The notes under the pieces are model-generated. The model ran no database searches. It saw nothing but the letters and a program-made list of their open reading frames with translations, and had not been told where the DNA came from. Shown one piece after another: positions 55,332 through 63,900 of a stretch of DNA of 64,000 nt (within the stretch, counting starts at the first letter, position 1; each line of letters opens with the position of its first letter). The translations under genes were made by a program, and so were the position numbers. The stretch is from positions 868,001 through 932,000 of the forward strand of contig NZ_CP031311.1 in the NCBI RefSeq assembly GCF_004799685.1, written 5' to 3'. Source of the stretch: Halobellus limi. Its GTDB lineage: Archaea > Halobacteriota > Halobacteria > Halobacteriales > Haloferacaceae.

Positions 55332-55871
55332 TCAGTCCAGCCGCTCGGCGTACTCGCGGTCCAGCCGATCCGCGTCCGGGTGCGCACCGTCGAGTTCGAT
55401 CCGCCATCCCTCCAGGACTGTCGGATCCTCCAGCGCCGCTTCGAGGGTGGTCCGGACATCGGCGACGTCGACGCCGTAGTAGTCGTCCGGAACGCCGCGG
55501 AGGTACTGAAGCGCCGTCCGGAACAGCGAGCGCATCCCGCCGTCGTCGCCGGACGACGTCCGGCTGCCCGAGGCGCTTTGCGCCTCGCTGTCCTCGAAGT
55601 CGAAGTGCTTGTACGCGCCGGCGGCGACCTGGACCATCCCGTGGAGGAAGGCGCTCTCCGTCGTGCCGGACCCGTAGTTGTACCACTCGTCCTCGAAGCA
55701 GTCGTGGGAGGCGTGGAACTCTCGGGCGTTGTACAGCCGCACGCCGTGGACCGTCGCGCGCCGAAGCGTGCCGTGTGCCCACCCGTTCGACGCCGCGCGC
55801 GTCGGGTCCCAGCCGGTCGGCTCGCCGGACGTCGGCGGCCCGACGGTGTCGTCGCGAGTGTGGTCGTTCAT
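55332..55871 (-). CDS. DUF309 family protein
   Basis: 179 residues. An acidic 25-residue N-terminus is followed by the DUF309 core: [42 protein letters not shown], a variable Ser/Asp insertion, and [16 protein letters not shown]. The family has a helical bundle with the conserved H-E/D pattern and unknown role. Convergent with the HypE-like gene, stop codons 24 nt apart. Confidence 0.88.
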   Translation of the reverse strand: MNDHTRDDTVGPPTSGEPTGWDPTRAASNGWAHGTLRRATVHGVRLYNAREFHASHDCFEDEWYNYGSGTTESAFLHGMVQVAAGAYKHFDFEDSEAQSASGSRTSSGDDGGMRSLFRTALQYLRGVPDDYYGVDVADVRTTLEAALEDPTVLEGWRIELDGAHPDADRLDREYAERLD

Positions 55872-55931
55872 ACCTCCAAATTCGTCCCCACAAATAAAGA
55901 GATTTGACCCTCCGCCGCCTGGAGAACAGCA

Positions 55932-56750
55932 ATGCGAATCTACGAACTCGGGGAGGGGACACCCGAGGTCGCCGTCGTCGGATCGGTCCACGGGGACGAA
56001 CCCTGCGGAGAGCGGGCGATCGAGCGCTTCGTCGCGGGCGAGCCGTCGGTCGAGCGCCCCGTCAAGCTCGTCGTCGCGAACGAGGAGGCGCTCGACGCCG
56101 GCGTCCGCTACCTCGACGAGGACCTCAACCGGGCGTTCCCGGGCGATCCGAAGGCGGAATCGCACGAGGGCCGGCTGGCACACGACCTCGTCCGCGAACT
56201 CCGCGGGAAGACGGTCCTCTCGCTGCACTCGACGCAGTCGTACGCCGAGCCGTTCGCCCTCGTCGACGAGGTCGACGCGGTGTCGAGAGCGATCTGTCCG
56301 CACCTCCCGATGGAGTACCTCGTCGAGACGGGACCGTTCTCGACCGGCCGGCTCATCGACCACGCCCACACGATCGAAGTCGAGTGCGGACTGCAGGGGA
56401 GTGAAGAGGCCGCGACGAACGCCTACTGGATCCTGCGGGCGTTCCTGTCTGCGACGGGCGTCCTCCCCGCGCCGGTCGAGGGCGACGTCGAACCGCCGCT
56501 GTCGCTCCACCGACGCGACGAGAACGAGGTGACGGTCTTTCGGCTCTTGGATCAGATCCCCAAGAACCCCGCCGAGGAGTACCGGATCTTCGTCGACAAC
56601 TTCCAGCGGGTCGCCCCGGGGGACACCGTCGCCGCCGCCGACGGCGACGCCTACAGCGCCGACGACGAGTTCTACCCGGTGCTGCTCTCGGCACACGGCT
56701 ACGAGGACGTGTTCGGCTACGCGGCCGATCGGCTCGGCACGCTCGCATAG
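55932..56750 (+). CDS. succinylglutamate desuccinylase/aspartoacylase family protein
   Basis: 272 residues, M14-like zinc amidohydrolase. The metal ligands are recognisable in [19 protein letters not shown] (His-x2-Glu) near residue 20 and [15 protein letters not shown] near residue 99; EDLNRAFPG and [13 protein letters not shown] carry the family's Arg/Asn and catalytic Glu. It hydrolyses an N-acyl amino acid or similar amide; the substrate is not determined by context. Confidence 0.85.
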   Translation: MRIYELGEGTPEVAVVGSVHGDEPCGERAIERFVAGEPSVERPVKLVVANEEALDAGVRYLDEDLNRAFPGDPKAESHEGRLAHDLVRELRGKTVLSLHSTQSYAEPFALVDEVDAVSRAICPHLPMEYLVETGPFSTGRLIDHAHTIEVECGLQGSEEAATNAYWILRAFLSATGVLPAPVEGDVEPPLSLHRRDENEVTVFRLLDQIPKNPAEEYRIFVDNFQRVAPGDTVAAADGDAYSADDEFYPVLLSAHGYEDVFGYAADRLGTLA

Positions 56751-56794
56751 GGGAGCGGGGAGACGCCCGAAGGCCCGGCGGACCGATGTGGTGA

Positions 56795-57244
56795 CTACTC
56801 CTCCGGCGGTTCGAGTTCGACGAGCGTCAGCTCTCGATCCAGGTAACAGAACTCGTGGGGCGGGTCGCCGACGACCTCCTCGATCCGGTACTCGGCGTCG
56901 AAGCTCGCGCCCTCCGGGACGCAGTACTCGTGGCTCGGACACTCCGTGTGCGGGCACGGGCCCGGAAGCTCCACCTTGCTGCCGGCGTAGGCCCCCTTCG
57001 AGGCGACGTTGGCGGTGATCGACGCGGGTTCGACCTCGACGGCGCGGACGCCGGTGTCGTGGACGGCGCAGTCGAGTAGCTGTCCGTTCTCGCGGACGTC
57101 TGTCACCTCGTAGCGGACGCCCTCGGTGAGGTTCAGGCACTGCTGTCGGTAGGGACAGCCCTCGCACGCCGCCGACTCGCCCTCGTAGACGAACTCCGTC
57201 CCCGGAGACGCGAGCCGGTCGCCGATGAGCGTGACCTGAGTCAT
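56795..57244 (-). CDS. UPF0179 family cysteine-rich protein
   Basis: 149 residues with eight cysteines in two clusters, [10 protein letters not shown] near residue 28 and [12 protein letters not shown] near residue 97, plus single cysteines in LLDCAV and EFCYLD. This matches the archaeal UPF0179 family, probably binding a metal or iron-sulfur cluster. Function unknown. It ends 45 nt downstream of the plus-strand desuccinylase gene, convergent. Confidence 0.9.
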   Translation of the reverse strand: MTQVTLIGDRLASPGTEFVYEGESAACEGCPYRQQCLNLTEGVRYEVTDVRENGQLLDCAVHDTGVRAVEVEPASITANVASKGAYAGSKVELPGPCPHTECPSHEYCVPEGASFDAEYRIEEVVGDPPHEFCYLDRELTLVELEPPEE

Positions 57245-57343
57245 CTACGCGTCGCTACTCGGCGCTCGCTGTTAAGCCTGTGCGTCTATACGAAGTAGAT
57301 CGAATAGATGGCAACACGTCGTAACAGTAGCGGCGAACACTTC

Positions 57344-57448
57344 GGAAGCCCCCGCGCGCTGGACTCGATGCGCTCGCTGTGGTCCTCGCTCACTACGTTC
57401 GCTGCGGTCCTTGCGTCGCGCGTCTTCGTCCAGCGCGCGGCCCCTTCC
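57344..57448. repeat. large inverted repeat with degenerate direct repeats in the loop
   Basis: Arms 57344-57364 and 57428-57448 pair at 18 of 21 positions (core CGCGCGCTGGAC and complement, ends GGAAG/CTTCC). The loop carries near-repeats of GCTGYGGTCCTYGC. The gap 57245-57790 around it contains no gene I can support besides this element and family R copy 2. Such loop-rich palindromes are recurring non-coding elements in haloarchaea to my knowledge. Confidence 0.7.
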
Positions 57449-57555
57449 AGTCCCACCCCGGTTGTTTTTCGAATAGCAATCGCTCGCCGGAGGCGGAGAT
57501 AGTCGTCGAACCGGGTGGTTGGCGCGTCGTCGACGCGTGGCTGGTCGGTTTGGGC

Positions 57556-57726
57556 GAACAGTCGGCACCCGCTCGCGGCGATGTCCTCGTCAGCGACGCG
57601 GTCGGCTTCCGCACTGCTGACGGCGTCGTCGCCGTCGCTCCCCGCGCCGACGTGCCGAGCGACCGCGGCCCGACGCGGGGCAGACGTCAGATCACGGGGA
57701 GCCTGGCCGCGCCTTCGTATATAAAC
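57556..57726 (-). repeat. dispersed repeat, family R, copy 2
   Basis: 171 bp, closest to copy 1 (6371-6533): both share GAACAGTCGGCAC at one end, GACGTGCCGAGCGACCGCGG and CCCGACGCGGG in the middle, and TATATAAAC at the other. On the minus strand it reads GTTTATATACG, then CCCGTGATCTGACG. The TATA end is 65 nt after the stop of the epimerase gene. On this copy the minus-strand frame containing GCRLFAQTDQ is open to the end of the gap, but the same frame is broken in copy 1. Confidence 0.8.
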
Positions 57727-57790
57727 GCTCGCTGGAGCAGTGCAGATCGGTTCGGGCGTCGAGGGCGACGCCGCCTCGTCGACCCGAGTG

Positions 57791-58828
57791 CTACGTCCGC
57801 CGCGCGCCGGTTCCCGCGCGGTCGACCCCGGCGAGTCGGATCTCGCTGCCGTCGATCGGCACGCCCTCGTACTCGTCGTCGTCGAGCAGCAGCGCGCCGT
57901 CGAGGTCCGCGTAGTCGACGAGCGGCGCGAGGTGACACGCGGCCGCGATGGCGGCGTTCGTCTCGATCATACAGCCGAGCATCACCTCCAGTCCGTGGGC
58001 CCGCGCGGCGTGGACCATCCGCTTCGCCTCCGCGAGGCCGCCGGTTTTCATCAGTTTCAGATTCACGACGTCCGTCCGGTCGGCGACCGCGGGGACGTCC
58101 GACAGCGTCACGCAGGACTCGTCCGCGGCGATCGGCAGGGGGGATCGCTCGTAGACGAACTTCAGCCCCTCCGGGTCGCTGGCGGGAACGGGCTGTTCGA
58201 CGAACTCGACGCCGTACGCGTCGAGTCGCTCGGTCGTCCGGACCGTCTCCCGCGGCGTCCACGCCTCGTTGGCGTCGACGCGGATGCTGGCGTCGGGGGC
58301 CTCTTCGCGGACGGCGGCGACGATCTCCTCGTCGCGGTCGGTCCCGAGTTTCACCTTCAGGACGTCGTAGCCCTCCTCGATCGCTTCACGCGTCTTCTCG
58401 CGCATCCGCTCGGTCGCGTCGAGGCCGATCGTGAACGACGTCTTCGGCATCCGGTCGGGGTCGAGCCCCCACTGTCGGTACAGTGGAACGCCGAGGCGCT
58501 TCGCGGCGAGGTCGTGCAGCGCGACGTCGACCGCGGCGCGCGCCGCCGGGTTGTCCTCGACGACGCCGCGGAGTTCGCGCTCGATCCGCTCGATCGCGTG
58601 CGGGTCGCCGACTGACTCGACGACGTCGAGGAGGGCCGGCAGCACGGCCTCGACGGTGTCCGCGGTCTCGCCGTAGTGGCCCACCGGGGCGGCGGCCCCG
58701 ACGCCCGTCATTCCGCCGTCGTCGGTGATCCGGACGACGACGTTCTCGGCGACCTCCTGGGTCCCGCGGGAGATGGTGAACGCGTCCGCGAGCGGGAGCG
58801 AGACGCGCTCGAACTCGGTCGAGAGCAT
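57791..58828 (-). CDS. dgcA: enolase-superfamily epimerase, dipeptide/N-acyl-glutamate type
   Basis: 345 residues, muconate-lactonising subgroup. RISRGTQEV-like capping region, SFTIGLDATERMREKTREAIEEGYDVLKVKLGTDRDEE with the KxK catalytic lysine, VDANEAWTPRE and EQPVPASDPEGLKF (metal acids), ADESC and the second catalytic Lys in VNLKLMKTGG. L-Ala-D/L-Glu epimerases look alike. Pairing with the DUF1611 gene 3 nt upstream suggests the DgcN-DgcA type that epimerises N-acetyl-D-glutamate to the L form. Confidence 0.8.
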   Translation of the reverse strand: MLSTEFERVSLPLADAFTISRGTQEVAENVVVRITDDGGMTGVGAAAPVGHYGETADTVEAVLPALLDVVESVGDPHAIERIERELRGVVEDNPAARAAVDVALHDLAAKRLGVPLYRQWGLDPDRMPKTSFTIGLDATERMREKTREAIEEGYDVLKVKLGTDRDEEIVAAVREEAPDASIRVDANEAWTPRETVRTTERLDAYGVEFVEQPVPASDPEGLKFVYERSPLPIAADESCVTLSDVPAVADRTDVVNLKLMKTGGLAEAKRMVHAARAHGLEVMLGCMIETNAAIAAACHLAPLVDYADLDGALLLDDDEYEGVPIDGSEIRLAGVDRAGTGARRT

Positions 58829-58831
58829 CGC

Positions 58832-59884
58832 TCACTCCGCCCCGAGGACCGAATCGAGGACCGCGTCGGCGTCGAACCGGACGACGTCGGTCGCGGGTCG
58901 ACCCAGTTCGTCGGAGTACGCCTCGACGGCCGCCCGCGCCGCGGCGTCGTCGTCGATGCCGGACGTGTTCAGCGCGCCCGCGACGACGTCCCCCTCGTGA
59001 ACGGGCGCAGCCAGCCCCTCGTAGAGGTCGACGTACTCGTCGGTCTCGGGCAGCGAGAACGACTCGTAGCCGTGGATCGCTTCGCGGCCCGCGGTGTGAC
59101 AGAGGACCATCGAATCGGGCATCGCGCCGTGGAGGATGCCGCAGGTGACCGCCGAGTACGCCGGGTGGACGATGCTGCCCTGCCCCTCGACGAACAGCAC
59201 GTCGTAGTCGTCGCCGACTTCGAGGATCATCTCCTCGACCGCGCCGGCGGTGAAGTCGGAGACGACGCGGTCGATCGGGTTCCCCCAGCCGGCGATCATG
59301 ATCCCGGTCTGACCGGTCGGGACGAACCCCGCGTCGACGCCGCGCTCGCGGGCGGCCTCGACGAGTTCGAGCGCGACGGTCATCTTCCCGACCGAGCAGT
59401 CGGTCCCCACCGTCAGCACTACCTCGGCGTCCACGTCGGCGCTCCGACCGCCGGCGACCGTCAGGTCCTCCTTGGGCTTCCGCACGTCGCGGAGCGTGAC
59501 GCCGTGTTCCGCCGCGAGCGTCGCGAACTCCTCGTCTTCGGAGAGGAAGTAGTGGAGGCCGGCGACGACGTCGCACCCGCGCTCGATCGCGGTCCGGACG
59601 TCCGGCCGCCAGGAGTCGTCGAACTCGCCGCCGATGGGCGAGATTCCGACGAGTAGCGTGTCGGCCTCGGGCGCGTCGGCCATCGAGGAGACGATCGGAA
59701 CCGACGGGAGGTCCGCGCGGTGGTCGGTCGTGACCGTCCCGGCGCGGTCGCGGTCGAGGACGGCGACGACGTCGTAGTCGGCGTACTTGAGGACGCCCGT
59801 GGCCGTCTTCGCCCGCTCGGGGAACTTCTCGTGGGCGAGCACGACGACTCGCTCCGGGTCGTTTTCCGGTGACGTGTCAGTCAT
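58832..59884 (-). CDS. dgcN: DUF1611 protein, DgcN-like D-glutamate N-acetyltransferase
   Basis: 350 residues. A Rossmann-like N-domain (VVVLAHEKFPERAKTATGVLKYADYDVVAVLDRD) and a P-loop-like domain (TVGTDCSVGKMTVALELVEAARERG, near residue 165) are followed by GQTGIMIAGWGNPIDRV and VEGQGSIVHPAYSAVT. This is the DUF1611 family; the DgcN-DgcA pair is described as a route from D-glutamate to N-acetyl-L-glutamate. The gene immediately precedes the epimerase gene with a 3-nt gap, supporting that assignment, though catalysis is not proved here. Confidence 0.78.
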   Translation of the reverse strand: MTDTSPENDPERVVVLAHEKFPERAKTATGVLKYADYDVVAVLDRDRAGTVTTDHRADLPSVPIVSSMADAPEADTLLVGISPIGGEFDDSWRPDVRTAIERGCDVVAGLHYFLSEDEEFATLAAEHGVTLRDVRKPKEDLTVAGGRSADVDAEVVLTVGTDCSVGKMTVALELVEAARERGVDAGFVPTGQTGIMIAGWGNPIDRVVSDFTAGAVEEMILEVGDDYDVLFVEGQGSIVHPAYSAVTCGILHGAMPDSMVLCHTAGREAIHGYESFSLPETDEYVDLYEGLAAPVHEGDVVAGALNTSGIDDDAAARAAVEAYSDELGRPATDVVRFDADAVLDSVLGAE

Positions 59885-59929
59885 ACCTGCACCGACGGCG
59901 ACGGTGGTTTTAACTCTTACAGGCTAAGT

Positions 59930-59979
59930 CCCCACCCTCAAGGAGCGAACCGCGTCAGCGGTGAGCGAGTAGGGTGGGG
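59930..59979. mobile_element. palindromic end resembling an IS200/IS605 (IS1341-type) right end
   Basis: CCCCACCCT (59930-59938) and AGGGTGGGG (59971-59979) are perfect arms; an inner stem ACCGC-GTCA-GCGGT (59949-59962) lies between. The flank TAGTTCAC follows. The sequence resembles subterminal hairpins of IS605-group elements of haloarchaea and the derived palindrome-associated elements (from memory). No transposase or TnpB gene is adjacent, so this would be a solo end or remnant. Confidence 0.5.
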
Positions 59980-60036
59980 TAGTTCACCGGTCGTGATCCG
60001 TCGCTCCGGCGGTCGCGACCGGCAGTGCTCGACGGA

Positions 60037-60939
60037 TCAGAGAAGCGACAGCCGAACCGTCCAAAACTCCCGAACCGCGCTTTCGAGCGCCGCGGCGGGC
60101 TCCCCGGTGGCGTCGACGGTCGCGGTCCGGTCAGCGAGGTCGGTGAACCGACCGAGGACGGTCCCCTCGCCGAGGACGATCAGATCGCGGTCCGCGCCCG
60201 ACCCGACGTGGGCTTCGATCGCCTCCCGCGCCCGGTCGAGGTGTTCGTCGACCTGCTGGTCGCGGCGGCGCTCGAAGCGCGCCTGCGAGAAGCCGCCCTT
60301 CGAGTGCGACCCCATCACGTCGGACTCGACCTCGTCGACGAGCGCCACCGACTCCCCGTCGTAGACGCCGAGGGCGAACAGGTCCGAGCGCACGAGGGCG
60401 ACCCACGTCGGACCCGCGGGCGCGAACCACGACCGGTCGAGTCGGAACCCCGAGCCCCACTCTGCGAACGCCGCGGGCGGCGTCGGCGGGTCGAGCGCGG
60501 CGGCGACGAGACCGGCGTCGTCGACGCAGACCAGACACGGCGCGGCCCGGCGGACGAGCGCCGACCGATCGCCGAGCGCCTCGGCGACGGCGTCGGGGAC
60601 GTCCTCGTGGACCATCGCGGTCAGCGCTCCTTCCGGTCCCGTCTCGAACGACGACAAGCGGGAGAGGACCTCGTCGCGGCGGTCTCCGCGCAGCTGCTCG
60701 GTCCCGCGGAACGCGACGTCGACGTCGTCGGTCTCGGCGAGCCGTTCGACGCGCTCTTCGAGGCCCTCGATCCTGTCTTCGAGCCGGTTGACCTCGGCTT
60801 CGGCCTCTTGGCGCTCGCGGGCGGCCTCCGATCGACGCTCCTCTTCGGCCGCCGCCCGGCGTTCGAGGTGACGCTTCTCCTCCTCCAGTTCCTCGATCCG
60901 CGCCTTGAGCTCCGCGCGGCCGAGCAACTCGTCGAGCAT
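60037..60939 (-). CDS. Vms1/eRF1-like peptidyl-tRNA hydrolase (aVLRF1-type)
   Basis: 300 residues. A long N-terminal coiled coil of charged heptads (about 8-70) precedes an eRF1 domain-2-like fold. The key segment is VMGSHSKGGFSQARFERRRDQQVDEHLDRA near residues 213-242, the catalytic loop with Gly-Gly and a following Gln as in archaeal Vms1-like release factors, which free nascent chains from stalled 50S subunits. The ATG at 60939 removes 21 low-complexity residues. Partner and regulation are not seen. Confidence 0.8.
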   Translation of the reverse strand: MLDELLGRAELKARIEELEEEKRHLERRAAAEEERRSEAARERQEAEAEVNRLEDRIEGLEERVERLAETDDVDVAFRGTEQLRGDRRDEVLSRLSSFETGPEGALTAMVHEDVPDAVAEALGDRSALVRRAAPCLVCVDDAGLVAAALDPPTPPAAFAEWGSGFRLDRSWFAPAGPTWVALVRSDLFALGVYDGESVALVDEVESDVMGSHSKGGFSQARFERRRDQQVDEHLDRAREAIEAHVGSGADRDLIVLGEGTVLGRFTDLADRTATVDATGEPAAALESAVREFWTVRLSLL

Positions 60940-61021
60940 ACCACGACGCGCGGCCGCGGGGCACTTAGCGGTTGTCGTCGCGTTCGCGGCTCCGCCGGAC
61001 ACCGCGACGACGACCGATCGA

Positions 61022-61711
61022 CTACGGGAGGATCGCGGAAAGGAGCTTCCCCTGCGCGGCCGAGAGGTGCTCGACGAACGTCGAGTCGTCGACGCCGAGT
61101 TCCTCGGCGACGTCGCCGGCGTTCGCCCGCTTCGGGTACTCGAAGTAGCCCATCTCGTGCGCCGTCTCGAGGACCTCCCGCTGCCGTTCGGTCAGTTCGC
61201 TGCGATCGACGAGAACGAGATCCGAGCCGTCGCGGTCGGCGTCGGAGCGGACGAGCCGACGGACGGACACCCCGGACCACCGCTGATCGAGCCGCGCGAC
61301 GACCGACCGGAGCGTGTCGACGTCGGGGGCGTGGAAGCTGACCGTCAGGGAGCCGCCGCGGGAGTGCACGTCGCGCACCGGACAGCCGAACGCCTCGATG
61401 CACTCGCAGAAACAGGTCCGCTCCTGGGACCGCTCGAACCGGTAGACGCGCTCGGAGCCGTAGGAGAAGACCTCCTGGAACTCGTCGGGATCTACGTCCG
61501 ACTCTGGGGTCTCCCCCTCACCCCCCCGCGCGTCTGCGGTTTCCAGCGACCGATCGCCCTCCAGCACGAACTCCTCGGTCACCGGCTCTTCGGGATCCGC
61601 TGGGACGGACTTCGTGATCGAGTCCGCCGTGCCCTCGGTCGCCTCTGCGGCGGTCGCGGCCGGGCAGTCGGGCGGCGAGTCGACGGTGATCTCCGCGCGG
61701 ATCCCACTCAC
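61022..61711 (-). CDS. bat-type HTH transcriptional regulator
   Basis: 229 residues. A sensory/unknown N-terminal domain (about 85-165, containing CFCECIEAFGCPVRDV with four cysteines) precedes the C-terminal HTH-10 domain: DLVLVDRSELTERQREVLETAHEMGYFEYPKRANAGDVAEELGVDDSTFVEHLSAAQ. The cysteine group could bind a metal or sense redox. The first 75 residues are an acidic, disordered tail. Targets unknown; divergent from the dioxygenase-like gene, which may be one. Confidence 0.85.
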   Translation of the reverse strand: MSGIRAEITVDSPPDCPAATAAEATEGTADSITKSVPADPEEPVTEEFVLEGDRSLETADARGGEGETPESDVDPDEFQEVFSYGSERVYRFERSQERTCFCECIEAFGCPVRDVHSRGGSLTVSFHAPDVDTLRSVVARLDQRWSGVSVRRLVRSDADRDGSDLVLVDRSELTERQREVLETAHEMGYFEYPKRANAGDVAEELGVDDSTFVEHLSAAQGKLLSAILP

Positions 61712-61813
61712 GTCCGACGGGACGCGTCGCGGGGGGAAGAATCGTTCGGGCGCCGCAACATTCGGCGGGAGGCGAACCCTCCTTCGGAACGAACCGTCAG
61801 CCGAGCCGGACGG

Positions 61814-61823
61814 ATATATAAAG
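61814..61823 (+). promoter_or_regulatory. strong TATA box in the divergent region
   Basis: ATATATAAAG, about 106 nt before the ATG at 61929, predicts a transcript with a leader of about 80 nt, longer than usual. An alternative TATAC element at 61849-61853 is closer to the start but weaker. Confidence 0.5.
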
Positions 61824-61928
61824 TGCCCGCATATACGGGGGTTTTCTATACCGGTTTTCCGGGAGAAATACCGCCCGTCCAGTAGCGACTACCACCATCC
61901 GTTGCGGAACGACCCAGATCAAACTCAC

Positions 61929-62897
61929 ATGAAACGACGAAACTCACCCGTTGCAAAGCTCGGACACGTCGCAGCACACACCCCGGACCTCGACGAATCG
62001 CTCTGGTTCTTCAACGAGGTGATGGGCCTGCAGGTCACCGAACGCGACGGCGACACCGCCTACCTCCGCGGGATGCGAGACTGGGAACACCACACGCTCA
62101 GCCTCACCGAGAGCGGGAAGAGCGGCGTGGACCACTTCGCGTTCCGAACCGCCAGCGAGGAGGCGTTAGACGAACTCGAACAGCAGTTCGAAGCGGAGGG
62201 CGAGGAGATCACCCACGTCGAGGCCGGCGAGGAGAACGGCATCGGCGAGGCCATCCGCGTCGAGAAGTTCGGCCACAACTACGAGTTCTACTGGGACGTC
62301 GAGAAGCCAGACGCGCCAGAGGGACAGCGGTCGGGGCTCAGAAACCGCGTCTACAGCGAGTCCGTCGGGAACCGGATCGCCCCGCGGCGGATCGACCACA
62401 TCCACGTGAACGACCCCGGCCAGAACGCGTTCGACCACGACGAGTGGCTGCGCGAGACGATGAACTTCCAGCTGAACGAGCGTTACGAGGCCGAGGACGG
62501 CGAGTACTGGGGCTGGTGGTACGCCGTCACGCCGCTCCCGCACGACATCGCCATCCACCGCGAACCCGAGGACGACCCGACGCAGTTCCACCACGTCGCC
62601 TTCCACCTCGACAGCCTCCAGGACCTCTGGACCGCCGGCGACATCTGCAGCGAGCACGGCATCGAGATCAACAACCGCAGCGACGGCCCGGCGATGCACG
62701 CGATCACGCGCGCGGACTGTATGTACGTGAAGGACCCCGCAAGCGGCCTCCGCCTGGAGCTGTTCGCCGGTCCCGGTTACCTCAACTTCGAGCCCGACTG
62801 GGAGCCGATCGAGTGGAAAGAAGAGACCCTCGGCGGCCCGACCAACCACCAGTGGCACGGCGGCGGCCCCACCTGGGACGGCATCGACTACGTCTGA
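61929..62897 (+). CDS. extradiol dioxygenase-like VOC protein
   Basis: 322 residues, two VOC modules of the catechol 2,3-dioxygenase arrangement. The N-terminal module runs GHVAAHTPDLDESLWFFNEVMGLQVTERDGD and HFAFRTASEEAL. The C-terminal module holds metal-ligand positions: IDHIHVND (His near 155), QFHHVAFHLDSL (His near 221) and GLRLELFAGP (Glu near 280). The acid/His set needed for Fe(II) is present, so ring-cleavage is plausible, but no aromatic degradation genes are near. Starts with ATG after CAAACTCAC. Confidence 0.85.
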   Translation: MKRRNSPVAKLGHVAAHTPDLDESLWFFNEVMGLQVTERDGDTAYLRGMRDWEHHTLSLTESGKSGVDHFAFRTASEEALDELEQQFEAEGEEITHVEAGEENGIGEAIRVEKFGHNYEFYWDVEKPDAPEGQRSGLRNRVYSESVGNRIAPRRIDHIHVNDPGQNAFDHDEWLRETMNFQLNERYEAEDGEYWGWWYAVTPLPHDIAIHREPEDDPTQFHHVAFHLDSLQDLWTAGDICSEHGIEINNRSDGPAMHAITRADCMYVKDPASGLRLELFAGPGYLNFEPDWEPIEWKEETLGGPTNHQWHGGGPTWDGIDYV

Positions 62898-62966
62898 TCC
62901 GCCCGGCGCCGGACGGGTCTGAACCGCCCGTTCTCTCTCACCGCTGTTTCCGGATCGACCCTCGGA

Positions 62967-63746
62967 TTACCCCGACAGCGGCGAGATCCGATAGAGCATC
63001 CGCGCGGCTTCGAGCGCCCCGGTCTTCGCGAGCGCGCCGCTCCGATAGGCGCCGTACTTCGCGTAGAACCCGCTCTTTCTGGCGCCCGCGCCGGCGTAGT
63101 GACGCGCGGACATCGGAATCGGCGTCCGCCGGCCCTCGACTCTCGTCGCGCCGTCTCTGATCGCGTCCAGGACGACGTCGGCCGTCAGCTCCGCGCGGGT
63201 GACGTTGTCGATCTCGATCTCCGTGTACGCGCGGCCGACGTACCCGACCTTGTGCGCGTCGCTGCCGGCGACGCCGGGGTAGCCGTACGCGTCGGCGTAC
63301 CGCCGCGCCCGGCGGTTCTTCCACCCGGTGAACGCCCAGGAGTTGTACACCTCGATCGCGTCGGGGTCGACGGTCTGAAGTCGGCTCTTTCGGACCCCGT
63401 GTCGGCTGCGCTGGAACGGGTGCGGCACGATGGCGGCGCCCCCGCGCTCGCGGACCCACTCGGCGGTTTCGCCCATCGGGGCGCGCCGCGGCGGCATCTC
63501 CTCGACGCCGAGCGCGAGCAGGTGGCCGTCCGCGGTCGACACCTCGACGCCCGGGATCCCGACGAGGCCGTACATCGGGGCCAGTTCCGCCGCTCGGACC
63601 GACTCGTGGATGACGTCGTGGTCGGTGACGACGACGGCGTCGAGACCGATCTCGGCGGCCTGTTCTAAGAGCAGTTCGGAGGGATCCGACCCGTCGTAGG
63701 AGGCGTCCGAGTGGACGTGCGGATCGATTCGTACGGTGAGCGACAC
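62967..63746 (-). CDS. PHP-domain metal-dependent phosphoesterase
   Basis: 259 residues from a GTG start at 63746 (VSLTVRIDPHVHSDASYDGSD); the longer open frame upstream has no conserved content. Metal-binding PHP motifs: DPHVHSD, VVTDHD, GVEVSTADGHLLALGVEE, AIVPHPFQRSRHG, IEVYNSWAF and GSDAHKVGYVG. The N-terminal part is a complete PHP domain (DNA polymerase X/HisP-like superfamily), a phosphoesterase with unknown substrate. Confidence 0.85.
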   Translation of the reverse strand: MSLTVRIDPHVHSDASYDGSDPSELLLEQAAEIGLDAVVVTDHDVIHESVRAAELAPMYGLVGIPGVEVSTADGHLLALGVEEMPPRRAPMGETAEWVRERGGAAIVPHPFQRSRHGVRKSRLQTVDPDAIEVYNSWAFTGWKNRRARRYADAYGYPGVAGSDAHKVGYVGRAYTEIEIDNVTRAELTADVVLDAIRDGATRVEGRRTPIPMSARHYAGAGARKSGFYAKYGAYRSGALAKTGALEAARMLYRISPLSG

Positions 63747-63900
63747 GGCCGCGAGTACGGACCGACGGGAGTAAAGCCTGTCTGCTTCGCGCCGGGTCCG
63801 CAGATCCGAGACGAGGGACAGCCGCCGACGCGCGGGCCCCTCGGAGTGCCGCACTGATGCGTTCGCACCGCCGCGCTGACGCGTCCGCGGACGTATCGTT

